Positions 24,350-32,487 of a stretch of 44,151 nucleotides of DNA are shown piece by piece. Positions within the stretch are counted from its first letter, which is position 1, and each line of letters starts with the position of its first letter. This stretch comes from a virus. The stretch lies in IMG/VR virus record IMGVR_UViG_3300027754_000174, positions 1 through 44,151 of that record. One strand, 5' to 3'. The notes below the pieces were generated by a model that was not told the origin of the DNA, ran no database searches, and saw only the letters and a program-made list of their open reading frames with translations. The position numbers and the translations under genes were made by a program.

Positions 24350-24985
24350 ATGGGTCTGATTGCCAGAAGAGTAGCCAAGCGAGCCAAACAATACAAGAGT
24401 GTGGATGATTATTTAAAAGATCTGTGGCGCCCACTCATAGCTTGGGTATATGCCATTATTGTATTGTTTGACTTCATGATTGCTCCCATCATGCTGGGTG
24501 TGTATTGTGCGGCGTTTAGACAGCCTTATATTGAATGGCATTCGCTGACCATCCAGGGTGGTGGAATGTTTCATATCGCCATGGGTGCGGTAATCGGTGT
24601 CAGCAGTTACGGTCACAGTCAGGAAAAAATCAACACTGCGCCTGATCCCAGTGGTATGCCAGGTATGTCCTGGCCCAGCAATACTCAGGGGTCGCCTGGC
24701 TTCACTGGTGGTACACCATCCAACAGTGGATATGGCGCGCCTGTGGGGGGATTTGGTTCAGCTCCAGCTGGATATGGCGCGCCTGTGGGGGGATTTGGTT
24801 CAGCTCCAGCTGGATATGGAACTCCAGCTCCCAATAGTTTTAACTCGCCGGCTGTCAGCTTGCCGCCAGTGGCTCCACCAGCTCCCACGCCCATTGCCAT
24901 GGGCACAGTAAAAGATCACGATGAAATACCTCCTCAGATAGTACCCACTGGTGGCATGCCCAGAGCTAAAAAGTTCAATAGTTAA
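24350..24985 (+). CDS. Putative holin with Gly/Pro-rich tail
   Basis: A 211-residue membrane protein. A basic N-terminus (KRAKQYKSVDDYLKD) leads to WRPLIAWVYAIIVLFDF and a second hydrophobic stretch IAPIMLGVYCAAF, then GGGMFHIAMGAVIGVSSYG, giving two or three membrane segments in the first 90 residues. The WRP-x-x-A-W-x-Y start is like the 3-TM holins found in gene transfer agents and phages. Residues 95-211 are soluble, Gly/Pro/Ala-rich, and include a 14-residue tandem repeat. It closes the lysis cluster after the spanins and lipase. No endolysin is recognised in the window, so the lysis cassette is incomplete here. The holin call rests on topology and context. Confidence 0.65.
   Translation: MGLIARRVAKRAKQYKSVDDYLKDLWRPLIAWVYAIIVLFDFMIAPIMLGVYCAAFRQPYIEWHSLTIQGGGMFHIAMGAVIGVSSYGHSQEKINTAPDPSGMPGMSWPSNTQGSPGFTGGTPSNSGYGAPVGGFGSAPAGYGAPVGGFGSAPAGYGTPAPNSFNSPAVSLPPVAPPAPTPIAMGTVKDHDEIPPQIVPTGGMPRAKKFNS
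24728..24811 (+). repeat. Exact 42-base tandem duplication in the holin gene
   Basis: Two identical 42-base units (24728-24769, 24770-24811), each encoding 14 residues (GYGAPVGGFGSAPA), followed by a partial third (GGATATGG). The perfect identity points to recent expansion by slippage; the length is a multiple of three, so the frame is kept. Confidence 0.9.
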
Positions 24986-25041
24986 AATATTAGCAGGAAA
25001 CAGCCTGCTGTATAACTACTGGTTGGAGACTATTCTTAACT

Positions 25042-25221
25042 ATGAACAATCATGAACAGATCGTTGCTGCCTACGAGGCTTACTTGGCTGAACACACCAA
25101 GTTCACTGACAAGGGTGTCAAAGCAGCAGCAGCTCGCGCTCGTAAAGCACTGGGTGACCTGGGTAAACTTACCAAAGAACGCCGTGCTGAGATCCAGGAA
25201 ACCAAGAACGCAGCCAAGTAA
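25042..25221 (+). CDS. Histone H1-like (Hc1-type) mini-protein
   Basis: A 59-residue basic, Ala/Lys-rich helical protein. The pattern K-F-T-D-K-G-x-K-A-A-A-x-R-A-R-K-A-L, then LGKLTKERRAEIQ-x-x-K-N, matches the histone H1-like Hc1 family known in chlamydiae, Bacteroidetes and several phages, where it binds DNA non-specifically. It could help compact phage DNA or disturb the host nucleoid (inference). GGAG at 25025-25028 lies a little far (13 bases) from ATG 25042; an in-frame ATG at 25051 does not exist, so this start is kept. It lies between the putative holin and the DnaJ-like gene. Confidence 0.7.
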   Translation: MNNHEQIVAAYEAYLAEHTKFTDKGVKAAAARARKALGDLGKLTKERRAEIQETKNAAK

Positions 25222-25232
25222 CTGAGATAATC

Positions 25233-25988
25233 ATGGATCCCTGGTCAGCTTTAAATATTGAGAGGTCTGCGTCAGCAGACGATATCAAAATGGCCTATAG
25301 AAAGTTGGCCAGGGAACACCACCCAGATCTGGGTGGTGACCCAGACCGATTCAGACAGATTCAGCAAGCATACGAGCAATTAACCAACCCTCAACCACAG
25401 CAACATCAGCAGCAACACCATGGCATCAATATAGAAGATCTATTCCGAAACTTTGGTGTCAATTTTGGTCAACAACATAGACCACGACGCAACCAGAACT
25501 TGGAAATGTATGTGATCATCAGTGTAGCAGAAACCATCAATGGCGCCAGTCGCACGGTAAATATTAATGAAAACGGTGTACTCAGAACTATTCAAGTGGA
25601 TATACCTGCCGGACTGGCCACAAGTGAGGTAATCAAATACACAGACATGGGCAGTCAGCTAGACGCCAGTCTACCAGCTGGTGATCTATTGATACGCATC
25701 ACCGTGGAAAACCCACTGGGCTATGTGGTAGACCAGGGCCATATGCTGACTCAACGCAGAATCAGTGTGTGGCGAGCATTGCTGGGCACTGAAGTCACAG
25801 TTCAAGACCCGCTGGGCAGTGAACTCAAAGTCACCGTGCCAGCTGGCGTCACTGCTGGTACCCGACTCAGAGTGGCTGGTCGTGGTGGTCAACTTAGACA
25901 GCAGCGTGGTGACATCATCATTGAAATCATTATCACCATGCCTGAACTCAGTGATGATCAGACCACCATAATAACCAAATGGCTTTGA
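25233..25988 (+). CDS. DnaJ/CbpA-like J-domain co-chaperone
   Basis: A 251-residue J-protein. The J-domain occupies about residues 1-53, with HPD at 30-32 (AREHHPDLGG), the motif that stimulates DnaK ATPase. A short Gln/His-rich linker (QQHQQQHH) follows, then two C-terminal substrate-binding domains (residues about 85-250) with repeats such as SKTVNINENG-like strands, RTIQVDIPAGL and LKVTVPAGV typical of type II (CbpA-like) DnaJs; no zinc-finger cysteines are present. It would deliver clients to host DnaK. It is followed directly by a ClpA-like unfoldase with its own promoter, forming a phage chaperone pair. Confidence 0.88.
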   Translation: MDPWSALNIERSASADDIKMAYRKLAREHHPDLGGDPDRFRQIQQAYEQLTNPQPQQHQQQHHGINIEDLFRNFGVNFGQQHRPRRNQNLEMYVIISVAETINGASRTVNINENGVLRTIQVDIPAGLATSEVIKYTDMGSQLDASLPAGDLLIRITVENPLGYVVDQGHMLTQRRISVWRALLGTEVTVQDPLGSELKVTVPAGVTAGTRLRVAGRGGQLRQQRGDIIIEIIITMPELSDDQTTIITKWL

Positions 25989-26013
25989 CTTTCACACAGG
26001 AATCCTGTATACT
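25985..26013 (+). promoter_or_regulatory. Sigma70-like promoter for the ClpA-like gene
   Basis: TTGACT (25985-25990), 17-base spacer, TATACT (26008-26013). It overlaps the stop codon of the DnaJ-like gene. Transcription would begin near 26020, only about 5 bases before ATG 26025. Confidence 0.7.
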
Positions 26014-26024
26014 AGTATAGAAGG

Positions 26025-28280
26025 ATGGCAACAGTGCTTAAAGATAACCCCGAAATTAGTTTGATTGTGAGCAAGGCTAGTGAATATGCCAACGCATTAA
26101 ATCACCAATATGTAACTCTGGAACATTTGTTATACAGCATGTGTAGCTACCGAAACTTCAAGAAGTTAATTAACGACTATGGCGTAGATGTGAACAGCTT
26201 GAACCAGGAACTCAAACAGTATATTGAGGGCCAGACTGGTCTGGCCTGCACTGAACCCACAAAACCCACCCGTACCAGCACACTGGAGCGGGTGTTTAAC
26301 CGTGCTGTGAGTCAGGTATTGTTTCATGGCCGGGATCAGATTCAGGTAGCAGATCTGTATGACAGCATCACTCACGAGACCAACAGTTTCGCCGCATACA
26401 TCATGCTGAAGTATGGTGTACAGCGTGAAGACTTCATGAAGTTTGCTAGCCAAAATTATGTGAGCCCGGTGACCTCCAGGGGTGACAAATCGCAGATGAG
26501 CTCCAAGCAGGCATTGGAGATGTTGAATGAATACTGCACCAATCTCAATCAACTGGCCACTGATGGCAAGATTGATCCAGTGATTGGTCGCGAAACTGAG
26601 CTGAATGAGATCACTCAGGTCATGGCCAAGCGCAACAAGAGTAATGTGCTGCTGGTTGGAGATTCAGGAGTGGGGAAGACTGCTATCGTTGAGGGACTGG
26701 CGCTGAACATCGTGAATGGCGCAGTACCTAAATACCTGCAGGATTGGACGGTGTGGAATCTGGATATTGGTAGCTTGCTGGCCGGCAGTAAATTTCGTGG
26801 CGACTTTGAAGAAAAACTAATTTCAGTGCTGGACTCATTGGCCGAGCTGGGTAAATGTATTCTGTTTGTAGACGAAGCGCACCAGATGCGCGGTGCTGGC
26901 GGTGGCAGTGATCGTGGACCTGACTTTGCCAACATGATCAAACCAGCCATCAGCAAAGGTCGAGTCAAAGTACTTGCCAGCACCACTTGGGAAGAATACA
27001 GCAACAGCTTTGAAAAAGATCGTGCGCTGATGCGCCGCTTCTACCGATTGGCCGTGGATGAACCCACGCCGCAGCAGGCCAAAGAAATCCTACGCGGCCT
27101 GCGTGATAAGTTTGAAACATTTCACGGCGGCTCAGTAACTGATGCTGCTATTGATGTGGCAGTGGACCTCAGTGTGCGGTATCAGACCGATAAGAAACTG
27201 CCAGACAAGGCCATTGACCTGATCGACAGTGCATGTGCCAGATTGCGCATCACTGATGTACAGGGCTGGACCGTGGGTCGTGGTGAAGTTATTGCTGAGA
27301 TCAGCCGTTCCACTAAGATTCCAGTGGACAGCCTGGACCAGGACAAACGAGCTCATCTCAAGACACTGGCTGTGGACATCAAGCAACGCCTGTATGGGCA
27401 GGATGCTGCGGTGGATACCGTGATTGACAAGATCCTGATTAGTCGAGCAGGGTTAAAGCGTATCAACAAGCCCATGGGAAACTTCCTGTTACTGGGTCCC
27501 ACCGGCGTGGGGAAAACCGAACTTGCCAAGTTGCTGGCTGATCAGTTGCAGATGAAACTGCACCGTTACGACATGACCGAATACCAGGAGAAACACAGCA
27601 TCAGCAAGCTGATTGGTGCCCCTCCGGGTTATGTGGGACATGATGACGGCAAGATGGGCGGCGGCTTACTGGTGGGTGATATTGAAAAGAGCCCCAACTG
27701 TATCCTGTTGTTTGACGAAGTGGAGAAAGCTCATCCTGATGTGTTGCAGGTGTTGTTGCAGATGATGGATGAAGGATTTATCAGCGGCAGCAATGGACGT
27801 AAAGCAGATTGCCGCAATAGCCTAATCATTCTGACCAGTAACCTAGGCGCGGCTGACATGGAGCGTGAACGCATTGGATTTGGTGAAATTCAGAATCAGT
27901 CAGACAACGCTGCGGTGAAAGAATTCTTCAAGCCGGAATTTCGTAATCGGCTGGATGCGGTTTGCAAGTTTAACAAACTGGATGATCTCAGCTATCGCAA
28001 GATCGTGTGCAAGTTTATTCGTGAGCTGAATGAACTCATGACTGACCGTGACATCATTGTGACTGCCACTGAGCAACTGATTGATCAGATCATTGCGGTG
28101 GGAGTGGATGCCAAGATGGGCGCCAGGCCGCTGGCACGCACTGTGGACGATATCATCAAGTTGCCACTGAGCCGTAAGTTGCTGTTTGATGAAATTCAGC
28201 CAGGAACCCGGCTTACACTGGATTGGGTTAACAACCAACTGGATATCAAGGAGAACGTATATGTACCAGAAACTGCGTGA
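26025..28280 (+). CDS. clpA: ClpA-like AAA+ unfoldase
   Basis: A 751-residue Hsp100 with an N-domain (1-150), AAA1 with Walker A GDSGVGKT (212-219) and Walker B ILFVDEAHQ, and AAA2 with Walker A GPTGVGKT (about 492-499) and FDEVEKAHPDV. It lacks the ClpB middle coiled-coil, and its length matches E. coli ClpA (758). The AAA2 loop has IGFGE at about 617, the position where ClpA has IGL and ClpX IGF, so docking to host ClpP is likely. It could redirect proteolysis during infection. ATG 26025 directly abuts AAGG; an in-frame GTG at 26034 sits at proper distance (8 bases) from AAGGA and may be the true start. Confidence 0.9.
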   Translation: MATVLKDNPEISLIVSKASEYANALNHQYVTLEHLLYSMCSYRNFKKLINDYGVDVNSLNQELKQYIEGQTGLACTEPTKPTRTSTLERVFNRAVSQVLFHGRDQIQVADLYDSITHETNSFAAYIMLKYGVQREDFMKFASQNYVSPVTSRGDKSQMSSKQALEMLNEYCTNLNQLATDGKIDPVIGRETELNEITQVMAKRNKSNVLLVGDSGVGKTAIVEGLALNIVNGAVPKYLQDWTVWNLDIGSLLAGSKFRGDFEEKLISVLDSLAELGKCILFVDEAHQMRGAGGGSDRGPDFANMIKPAISKGRVKVLASTTWEEYSNSFEKDRALMRRFYRLAVDEPTPQQAKEILRGLRDKFETFHGGSVTDAAIDVAVDLSVRYQTDKKLPDKAIDLIDSACARLRITDVQGWTVGRGEVIAEISRSTKIPVDSLDQDKRAHLKTLAVDIKQRLYGQDAAVDTVIDKILISRAGLKRINKPMGNFLLLGPTGVGKTELAKLLADQLQMKLHRYDMTEYQEKHSISKLIGAPPGYVGHDDGKMGGGLLVGDIEKSPNCILLFDEVEKAHPDVLQVLLQMMDEGFISGSNGRKADCRNSLIILTSNLGAADMERERIGFGEIQNQSDNAAVKEFFKPEFRNRLDAVCKFNKLDDLSYRKIVCKFIRELNELMTDRDIIVTATEQLIDQIIAVGVDAKMGARPLARTVDDIIKLPLSRKLLFDEIQPGTRLTLDWVNNQLDIKENVYVPETA

Positions 28281-28995
28281 TCAGTTTCCCCAGCATCAGA
28301 AACTAATTAACCCCCTGAGTAAAATGGTAACAGATCGGTATAAGATTGTAGTGGAATTTACTCACTCACTAACAGATGACATAACCAGTCTGCTTAGACG
28401 CGGTCAGTGTTATAGACCAACAACGACTGACTTTCTACTGAGTCCTGTCCCAGTTGATGCTGAGGTAATATCATATATGGGCACGAAGAACACGGAGCCA
28501 GCTCGCCAGTTGTACCAGCGTATGCGTGATCAGCAGGTGGCTTTCCGACATGAATATCGATATCTCAGCGTGTATCTGCACACGCTGGATCAGGCACAGG
28601 AATGGATTCAATGGGCTAGTGATATACAGGATACTTATAAATTTCATTTTTTACGTAAGGTGCGGGCTGTGGATCAAAGTACACTGGTGGGTGAAGTCAT
28701 TGTGAAACAGGCAGCACTGAAACCCTACCAGTACAAGATACTGCTGAACGATCAGGATATGGAACAAGGCAGTGCAGACCGTATGCGCAGTGTGATAAAA
28801 AACTTCACAGGTGACTTACGCGGTAACTTTAACTTGAATCGTTTTCTGGGAAAACGCACAAACGGGTATGCGTCCGCCAATAGCTTCTACAACGCAACGT
28901 TCTACGCAAAAGATGATGCGGTGATCATGTTCCTGGGGCTGAGTTATCCCAAACTGATTAAAAAAATCTACCGTGTGAAATACCTGGGTAAATAG
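28261..28995 (+). CDS. Unknown phage protein, TAG-separated from next ORF
   Basis: A 244-residue basic protein beginning MYQKLRDQFPQHQ. ATG 28261 is chosen because AAGGAG (28248-28253) lies 7 bases upstream; the frame extends further upstream but only inside the ClpA-like gene, which it overlaps by 20 bases. It is rich in aromatic and basic residues (HEYRYLSVYLHTLDQ, RTNGYASANSFYNATFYAK), mixed alpha/beta, with no recognised motif. The stop is TAG at 28993-28995, and the next gene's ATG (29005) follows in the same frame after three sense codons, so suppression would make one fusion protein of about 308 residues. Confidence 0.7.
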   Translation: MYQKLRDQFPQHQKLINPLSKMVTDRYKIVVEFTHSLTDDITSLLRRGQCYRPTTTDFLLSPVPVDAEVISYMGTKNTEPARQLYQRMRDQQVAFRHEYRYLSVYLHTLDQAQEWIQWASDIQDTYKFHFLRKVRAVDQSTLVGEVIVKQAALKPYQYKILLNDQDMEQGSADRMRSVIKNFTGDLRGNFNLNRFLGKRTNGYASANSFYNATFYAKDDAVIMFLGLSYPKLIKKIYRVKYLGK

Positions 28996-29004
28996 CTGTA
29001 TATT

Positions 29005-29187
29005 ATGGCACAAGTTATTACAGAAACCATCACACTGGCGTTTAGCCGACTTGTAAAAGATGCAGCAGTACCTGATTCAGTATTTACATCAGATCTGCTT
29101 GCCGACATCGAATCAGCAGCCAGCGCACTAGCAGGAGCTGGCATAATAGTAGAAATCAGAAGTTACACCACCAATAGTGAGGAATAA
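29005..29187 (+). CDS. Small ORF in frame after an amber codon
   Basis: A 60-residue ORF (MAQVITETITLAFSRLVKD start) with a short beta-helix-beta-like pattern ending in Ile/Val-rich IIVEIRSYTT. I see no ribosome site before its ATG. It lies in the same frame as the upstream gene, separated only by TAG and three codons (CTG TAT ATT). It may therefore be a C-terminal extension of the upstream protein made by UAG read-through, or a normal coupled small gene. No family recognised. Its stop lies directly before the GT2-like gene's start. Confidence 0.55.
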   Translation: MAQVITETITLAFSRLVKDAAVPDSVFTSDLLADIESAASALAGAGIIVEIRSYTTNSEE

Positions 29188-30018
29188 ATGGATCTAAGTC
29201 AAGAACAAGTAGAGTATCTGAGAAAATGTCACCCACAGGTGTGTATCCCCTGTTATGGCGGACAGTTATTTGAGTCAGTTTTTGTTAGTATGCTGAAGTT
29301 TGTGATCTATTGTAACAAGATCGGCATGAACTTCAGTATTGACACCATGGTAAATGAAAGCCTGATCACTCGTGGTCGCAACAACCTGGCAGCCAAGATG
29401 ATGAGTAATGCAGATGCCACGCATCTGATGTTTATCGATGCTGATATCGGCTTTGAGCCTGAGCACATCTTCCAGTTGTTACTACATGACAAGGATGTAG
29501 TGGGTGGATTGTATCCCAAGAAAAGTCTGCCCATTGATTATGTGGTCAATGTGGATCCGGCTATGGTCAATGAACAGGGTGAAGTACCAGTAACCAATAA
29601 CCTAATTCCGCTGACTCGCCTGGGCACTGGATTCATGATGATCCGGCGTGAGGTGTTGCTGAAGATGTTTGCTGCCTATCCTGAAACTCATTACATTGGC
29701 AACATTGGGCTGGACAAAAAGTATGACCAGTTTATGTTCGCATTGTTTGACACTATGATTACCAAAGACCTGGAATACAACAGTGAAGACTGGACATTCT
29801 GTGATCGTTGGAGAGCTATTGGTGGTGAGATTTGGGGTGATATTACCATGAAGCTGGATCACACTGGTCATTTCCGTTATCCTGGTAATCCTGACAAGCT
29901 GAGCCAGATGACTGGCAACACCGAACAGGGTGGCATTAGCCAGAGCAGAGGCGACGTCAGCATGAAGCCGGCTAATACCACTGATGTGGTTGACGCCGAG
30001 CCCATGCCTTTAGATTAA
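29188..30018 (+). CDS. GT2-like (GT-A fold) transferase
   Basis: A 276-residue protein with a GT-A nucleotide-sugar-binding core: an N-terminal strand VCIPCYGG, the region TRGRNNLAAKMM, and the D-A-D motif in LMFIDADIGFE (D84, D86), which in GT2 enzymes binds the metal and sugar nucleotide; GTGFMMIRREV further on is typical of the acceptor side. Similar proteins occur in T4-like cyanophages as predicted glycosyltransferases. The acceptor is unknown: DNA, a virion protein or lipopolysaccharide are all possible. GAGGAATAA precedes the start. Residues 240-276 are polar and probably disordered. A strong bidirectional terminator follows. Confidence 0.75.
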   Translation: MDLSQEQVEYLRKCHPQVCIPCYGGQLFESVFVSMLKFVIYCNKIGMNFSIDTMVNESLITRGRNNLAAKMMSNADATHLMFIDADIGFEPEHIFQLLLHDKDVVGGLYPKKSLPIDYVVNVDPAMVNEQGEVPVTNNLIPLTRLGTGFMMIRREVLLKMFAAYPETHYIGNIGLDKKYDQFMFALFDTMITKDLEYNSEDWTFCDRWRAIGGEIWGDITMKLDHTGHFRYPGNPDKLSQMTGNTEQGGISQSRGDVSMKPANTTDVVDAEPMPLD

Positions 30019-30024
30019 ATCAGT

Positions 30025-30054
30025 AAAAACCCGGTGATTAGTCACCGGGTTTTT
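30025..30054. terminator. Bidirectional terminator
   Basis: Perfect 13-base stem AAAAACCCGGTGA (30025-30037)/TCACCGGGTTTTT (30042-30054) with a TTAG loop, with A and T tracts on both sides. It separates the GT2-like gene (plus) from the nuclease gene (minus). Confidence 0.92.
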
Positions 30055-30070
30055 CTTGACTAATCACTGG

Positions 30071-30784
30071 TTACTTGCCCAGATTAAATCTCATACCAGT
30101 AGCTTGTTCCACTACCGTCATGGAGGTTTGATACTTGGGCCAGTCAGTGGCTGGGCTAATTGCACTGTTGGGCATAATGAAAGCCTGCACTTTCTTACTG
30201 TGCTTTTCGATAATAATCTTAAACAATCTCGTGGGAATACCCAGCCCGTTGCCGGTTACTGGGTGACCCTGATCGTAAATGCCACCGGAAATGATATAAA
30301 AATCTGTGCCGAGTTGTTTTGCCCATTGGCGTTCAGCAGTTTCCAATAGACGCCATGCTCCACGGTTGATGCTGGAATTCTGTGCCACCATGTTGCTGAG
30401 GTTGAAACTTTCGCTCATGATTTGGTCATTCTGGGTGTTGTTGCCTGCTGGAGCCATGTGCCCACGATCGTGAGTTCCCCCCAAAGTGGCATAGTCAGCC
30501 AGTGAAGCACTACATACTGGGGTAATAGCAGCATCAGGATGAAAGTTATTCTTGCGTCGTGCTGGGCCAGTCATGGCAGCGGGTGTGAGGTGCTCAAATA
30601 CTGCCACTGGCGCTTTGACTTCACAGCGATGAATCACCGCATAGTTGAGATGACACACTTCCTGGTCGCCTGGCCGATGCTGATACAGTGGCGTGCCGTT
30701 GACAGTAAACTGTGGGCACTGTTGATTGATCTGTGCTACTACGCCACTGACTGAAAACATAATCAGTAATAGAAATTTTTTCAT
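30071..30784 (-). CDS. Secreted DNA/RNA non-specific endonuclease (NUC family)
   Basis: A 237-residue protein on the minus strand with a Sec signal peptide (MKKFLLLIMFSVSGVVA, cut near residue 17-18) and the NUC-family catalytic motif DRGHMAPAGN (about 106-115, general base H109), followed by a metal-binding Asn in FNLSNMVAQN (about 134-143). The enzyme, related to Serratia nuclease and NucA, cleaves DNA and RNA without sequence preference. Export to the periplasm would keep it away from phage DNA in the cell and could degrade incoming DNA from competing phages or debris after lysis (inference). It has its own late octamer and the ribosome site CTGGAGA, and it is the only minus-strand gene besides phoH. 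Confidence 0.88.
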   Translation of the reverse strand: MKKFLLLIMFSVSGVVAQINQQCPQFTVNGTPLYQHRPGDQEVCHLNYAVIHRCEVKAPVAVFEHLTPAAMTGPARRKNNFHPDAAITPVCSASLADYATLGGTHDRGHMAPAGNNTQNDQIMSESFNLSNMVAQNSSINRGAWRLLETAERQWAKQLGTDFYIISGGIYDQGHPVTGNGLGIPTRLFKIIIEKHSKKVQAFIMPNSAISPATDWPKYQTSMTVVEQATGMRFNLGK

Positions 30785-30800
30785 AATAGATCTCCAGAAA

Positions 30801-30808
30801 TATTTAGC
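30801..30808 (-). promoter_or_regulatory. Late-promoter octamer for the nuclease gene
   Basis: GCTAAATA on the minus strand, 16 bases before the nuclease ATG (30784), with CTGGAGA (complement of 30791-30797) between them. The same variant GCTAAATA occurs at 33418 and 41687 on the plus strand. Confidence 0.6.
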
Positions 30809-30850
30809 CTGATCCAGGTCCTGAATGCACAGCGTATATCACCGCAACGC

Positions 30851-30858
30851 CATAAATA
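30851..30858 (+). promoter_or_regulatory. Late-promoter octamer 6 bases from the start codon
   Basis: CATAAATA ends 6 bases before ATG 30865. If the T4 spacing applies (octamer at -13 to -6), transcription starts 1 base before the ATG, giving a virtually leaderless mRNA. No ribosome site is present. Confidence 0.6.
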
Positions 30859-30864
30859 ATACAA

Positions 30865-32478
30865 ATGATCCTTAACGAACTATTCACCACAGTGGACGAA
30901 GGAATACAAGATCCTAATATCTTCAAAGCATTGATGTTGATTGGTGGCCCAGGCAGTGGCAAGACCACAGTGGGAGAACATCTGATATCCGGCACTGGTA
31001 TCAGATCAGTGAATACTGACGCGTTCTATGAGATGATCAAATCTCGCAACTGGCTGGCTAAAAATCCTGGAAAAACTCGGGCAGATATGCCCAGCTGGGA
31101 CCTTCCGCAAGATATACAATCTGACCCAGACTGGAAAACCTCTACTAAATCTCAGTATAGTCGATTGGAACTATTGGTACAGGGCCGTCTGGGAATAATG
31201 TTGGATATGACTGGACGAGATGCTGAGTCCACCCAGCAGTACCGACAGGAACTAGAGCAATTGGGATATGATGTGGCTATGCTGTATGTGAGAACTCCCA
31301 CAGAAGTGGCACAGCAAAGAAATGCAGCACGGCGTCGCAGGGTTGACCCTGATACACTGGCTAACATACACACTGCGGTTAACACCAATGCGACCTATTA
31401 TAAACTGGTGTTTGGTGACAAGATGGTAATACTGGACAATCATCAGAGTCAGCCAGTACATCATCTGCTGACCAGCACTGAAGATTTTCATTGTGATCAG
31501 GGGGCTATCAGTATATCTCGCTGGTTTCGTCGTTGGCTGAAACAGCCAGTGAAAAACGATGCGGTCCAGGCTTGGAAACAAACTCAGCTAAAATCTCTTG
31601 GTCGCAAAGTATCTGTATCTGAGGATATCAATAAAAAATCATCCAGTACTCCAGTTCGTGGCGGAGTCAAAATCCTAGTGGATGCTGGCCTTGAACTAAC
31701 AGGAAAACAACTGCTGGCACTGGCAAAACGCCTTAACACTGAATGTGCTGGATATATCCGGGCCTTTAAACTAGCCCATCAGCCACTTTATCGAGGTATG
31801 GCGGATGAGGGTAGAGTGATGGTGGGTCGTAGTTATCAGCAAAGACGTCCGCTGGACAGTGACATAGGTGAAACTCAGCTATTTGATCAAGCACTAACTC
31901 AGCTGGGCATTGCCGCACAACGAGGCAACAGTATATTCACAACAGGAAATACTGGGCAGGCCAGCGGATATGGTGAAATATTTGCGGTGGTACCCAAAGA
32001 CACTGCAACATTTAGCTGGAGCAAGGGGACAGATGATCTCACTTTGCACGATGGAGACTTGGCAGCTGATAGGATCATAACCAGGCCTGCGGCAGTATAT
32101 GCACTGATAGAAAAAGAAATATCTCAAGTTACCCACCAAATTGATACAGAGAAAAATCAGGCTAAGCTCGCCAAGCTCGATAAGTATGCTGACGAACTGC
32201 TTCAATTAGAAGGAGCTCTGGAGATTCACGACGAACGTCAAATAACGATGAACATGGCATGGATACTGAAAAATATGCCAAACTCTGAGGTAGCCCAGAA
32301 CTCAGCAGCAATACTCAATCCCGTACTAGACATCAAAATGTTCCAGAAAACATATGTCATGTCAGATAAGAATCTAGTAGCAGCAATTAAAAATCACGAC
32401 GAGATTCTGATACGCGGCGAATACTATGCCATGGAACCAGATATATGGGAAACACTGCTTACCCGTAAACTTATATAA
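30865..32478 (+). CDS. Tagged P-loop kinase / ADP-ribosyltransferase-like fusion
   Basis: A 537-residue two-domain protein with an N-terminal tag-like start (MILNELFTTVDE). Residues about 20-230 are a P-loop kinase of the PNK/zeta-toxin/AAA_33 type: Walker A GGPGSGKTT (27-35), a substrate-site NTDAFYE (50-56), and a lid with RNAARRRRVD. Residues about 275-537 are shared with the proteins at 32488 and 40834 and carry ADP-ribosyltransferase-like elements: LYRG (308-311, Arg), NSIFTT (355-360, STS-like) and DEILIRG (E513). T4 Alt is also a tagged, injected ADP-ribosyltransferase. The transferase assignment is by motif order only and could be wrong. The kinase substrate (RNA 5' end, nucleotide or protein) is unknown. 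Confidence 0.72.
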   Translation: MILNELFTTVDEGIQDPNIFKALMLIGGPGSGKTTVGEHLISGTGIRSVNTDAFYEMIKSRNWLAKNPGKTRADMPSWDLPQDIQSDPDWKTSTKSQYSRLELLVQGRLGIMLDMTGRDAESTQQYRQELEQLGYDVAMLYVRTPTEVAQQRNAARRRRVDPDTLANIHTAVNTNATYYKLVFGDKMVILDNHQSQPVHHLLTSTEDFHCDQGAISISRWFRRWLKQPVKNDAVQAWKQTQLKSLGRKVSVSEDINKKSSSTPVRGGVKILVDAGLELTGKQLLALAKRLNTECAGYIRAFKLAHQPLYRGMADEGRVMVGRSYQQRRPLDSDIGETQLFDQALTQLGIAAQRGNSIFTTGNTGQASGYGEIFAVVPKDTATFSWSKGTDDLTLHDGDLAADRIITRPAAVYALIEKEISQVTHQIDTEKNQAKLAKLDKYADELLQLEGALEIHDERQITMNMAWILKNMPNSEVAQNSAAILNPVLDIKMFQKTYVMSDKNLVAAIKNHDEILIRGEYYAMEPDIWETLLTRKLI

Positions 32479-32487
32479 GAGAAAATT

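Noticed and set aside
26025-28280. Calling the Hsp100 protein ClpB
   Set aside because: The ClpB middle coiled-coil is missing and an IGF-type ClpP loop is present, which fits ClpA.
28186-28995. Longer form of the gene after clpA
   Set aside because: The extra codons lie inside clpA; ATG 28261 has AAGGAG at the right distance.
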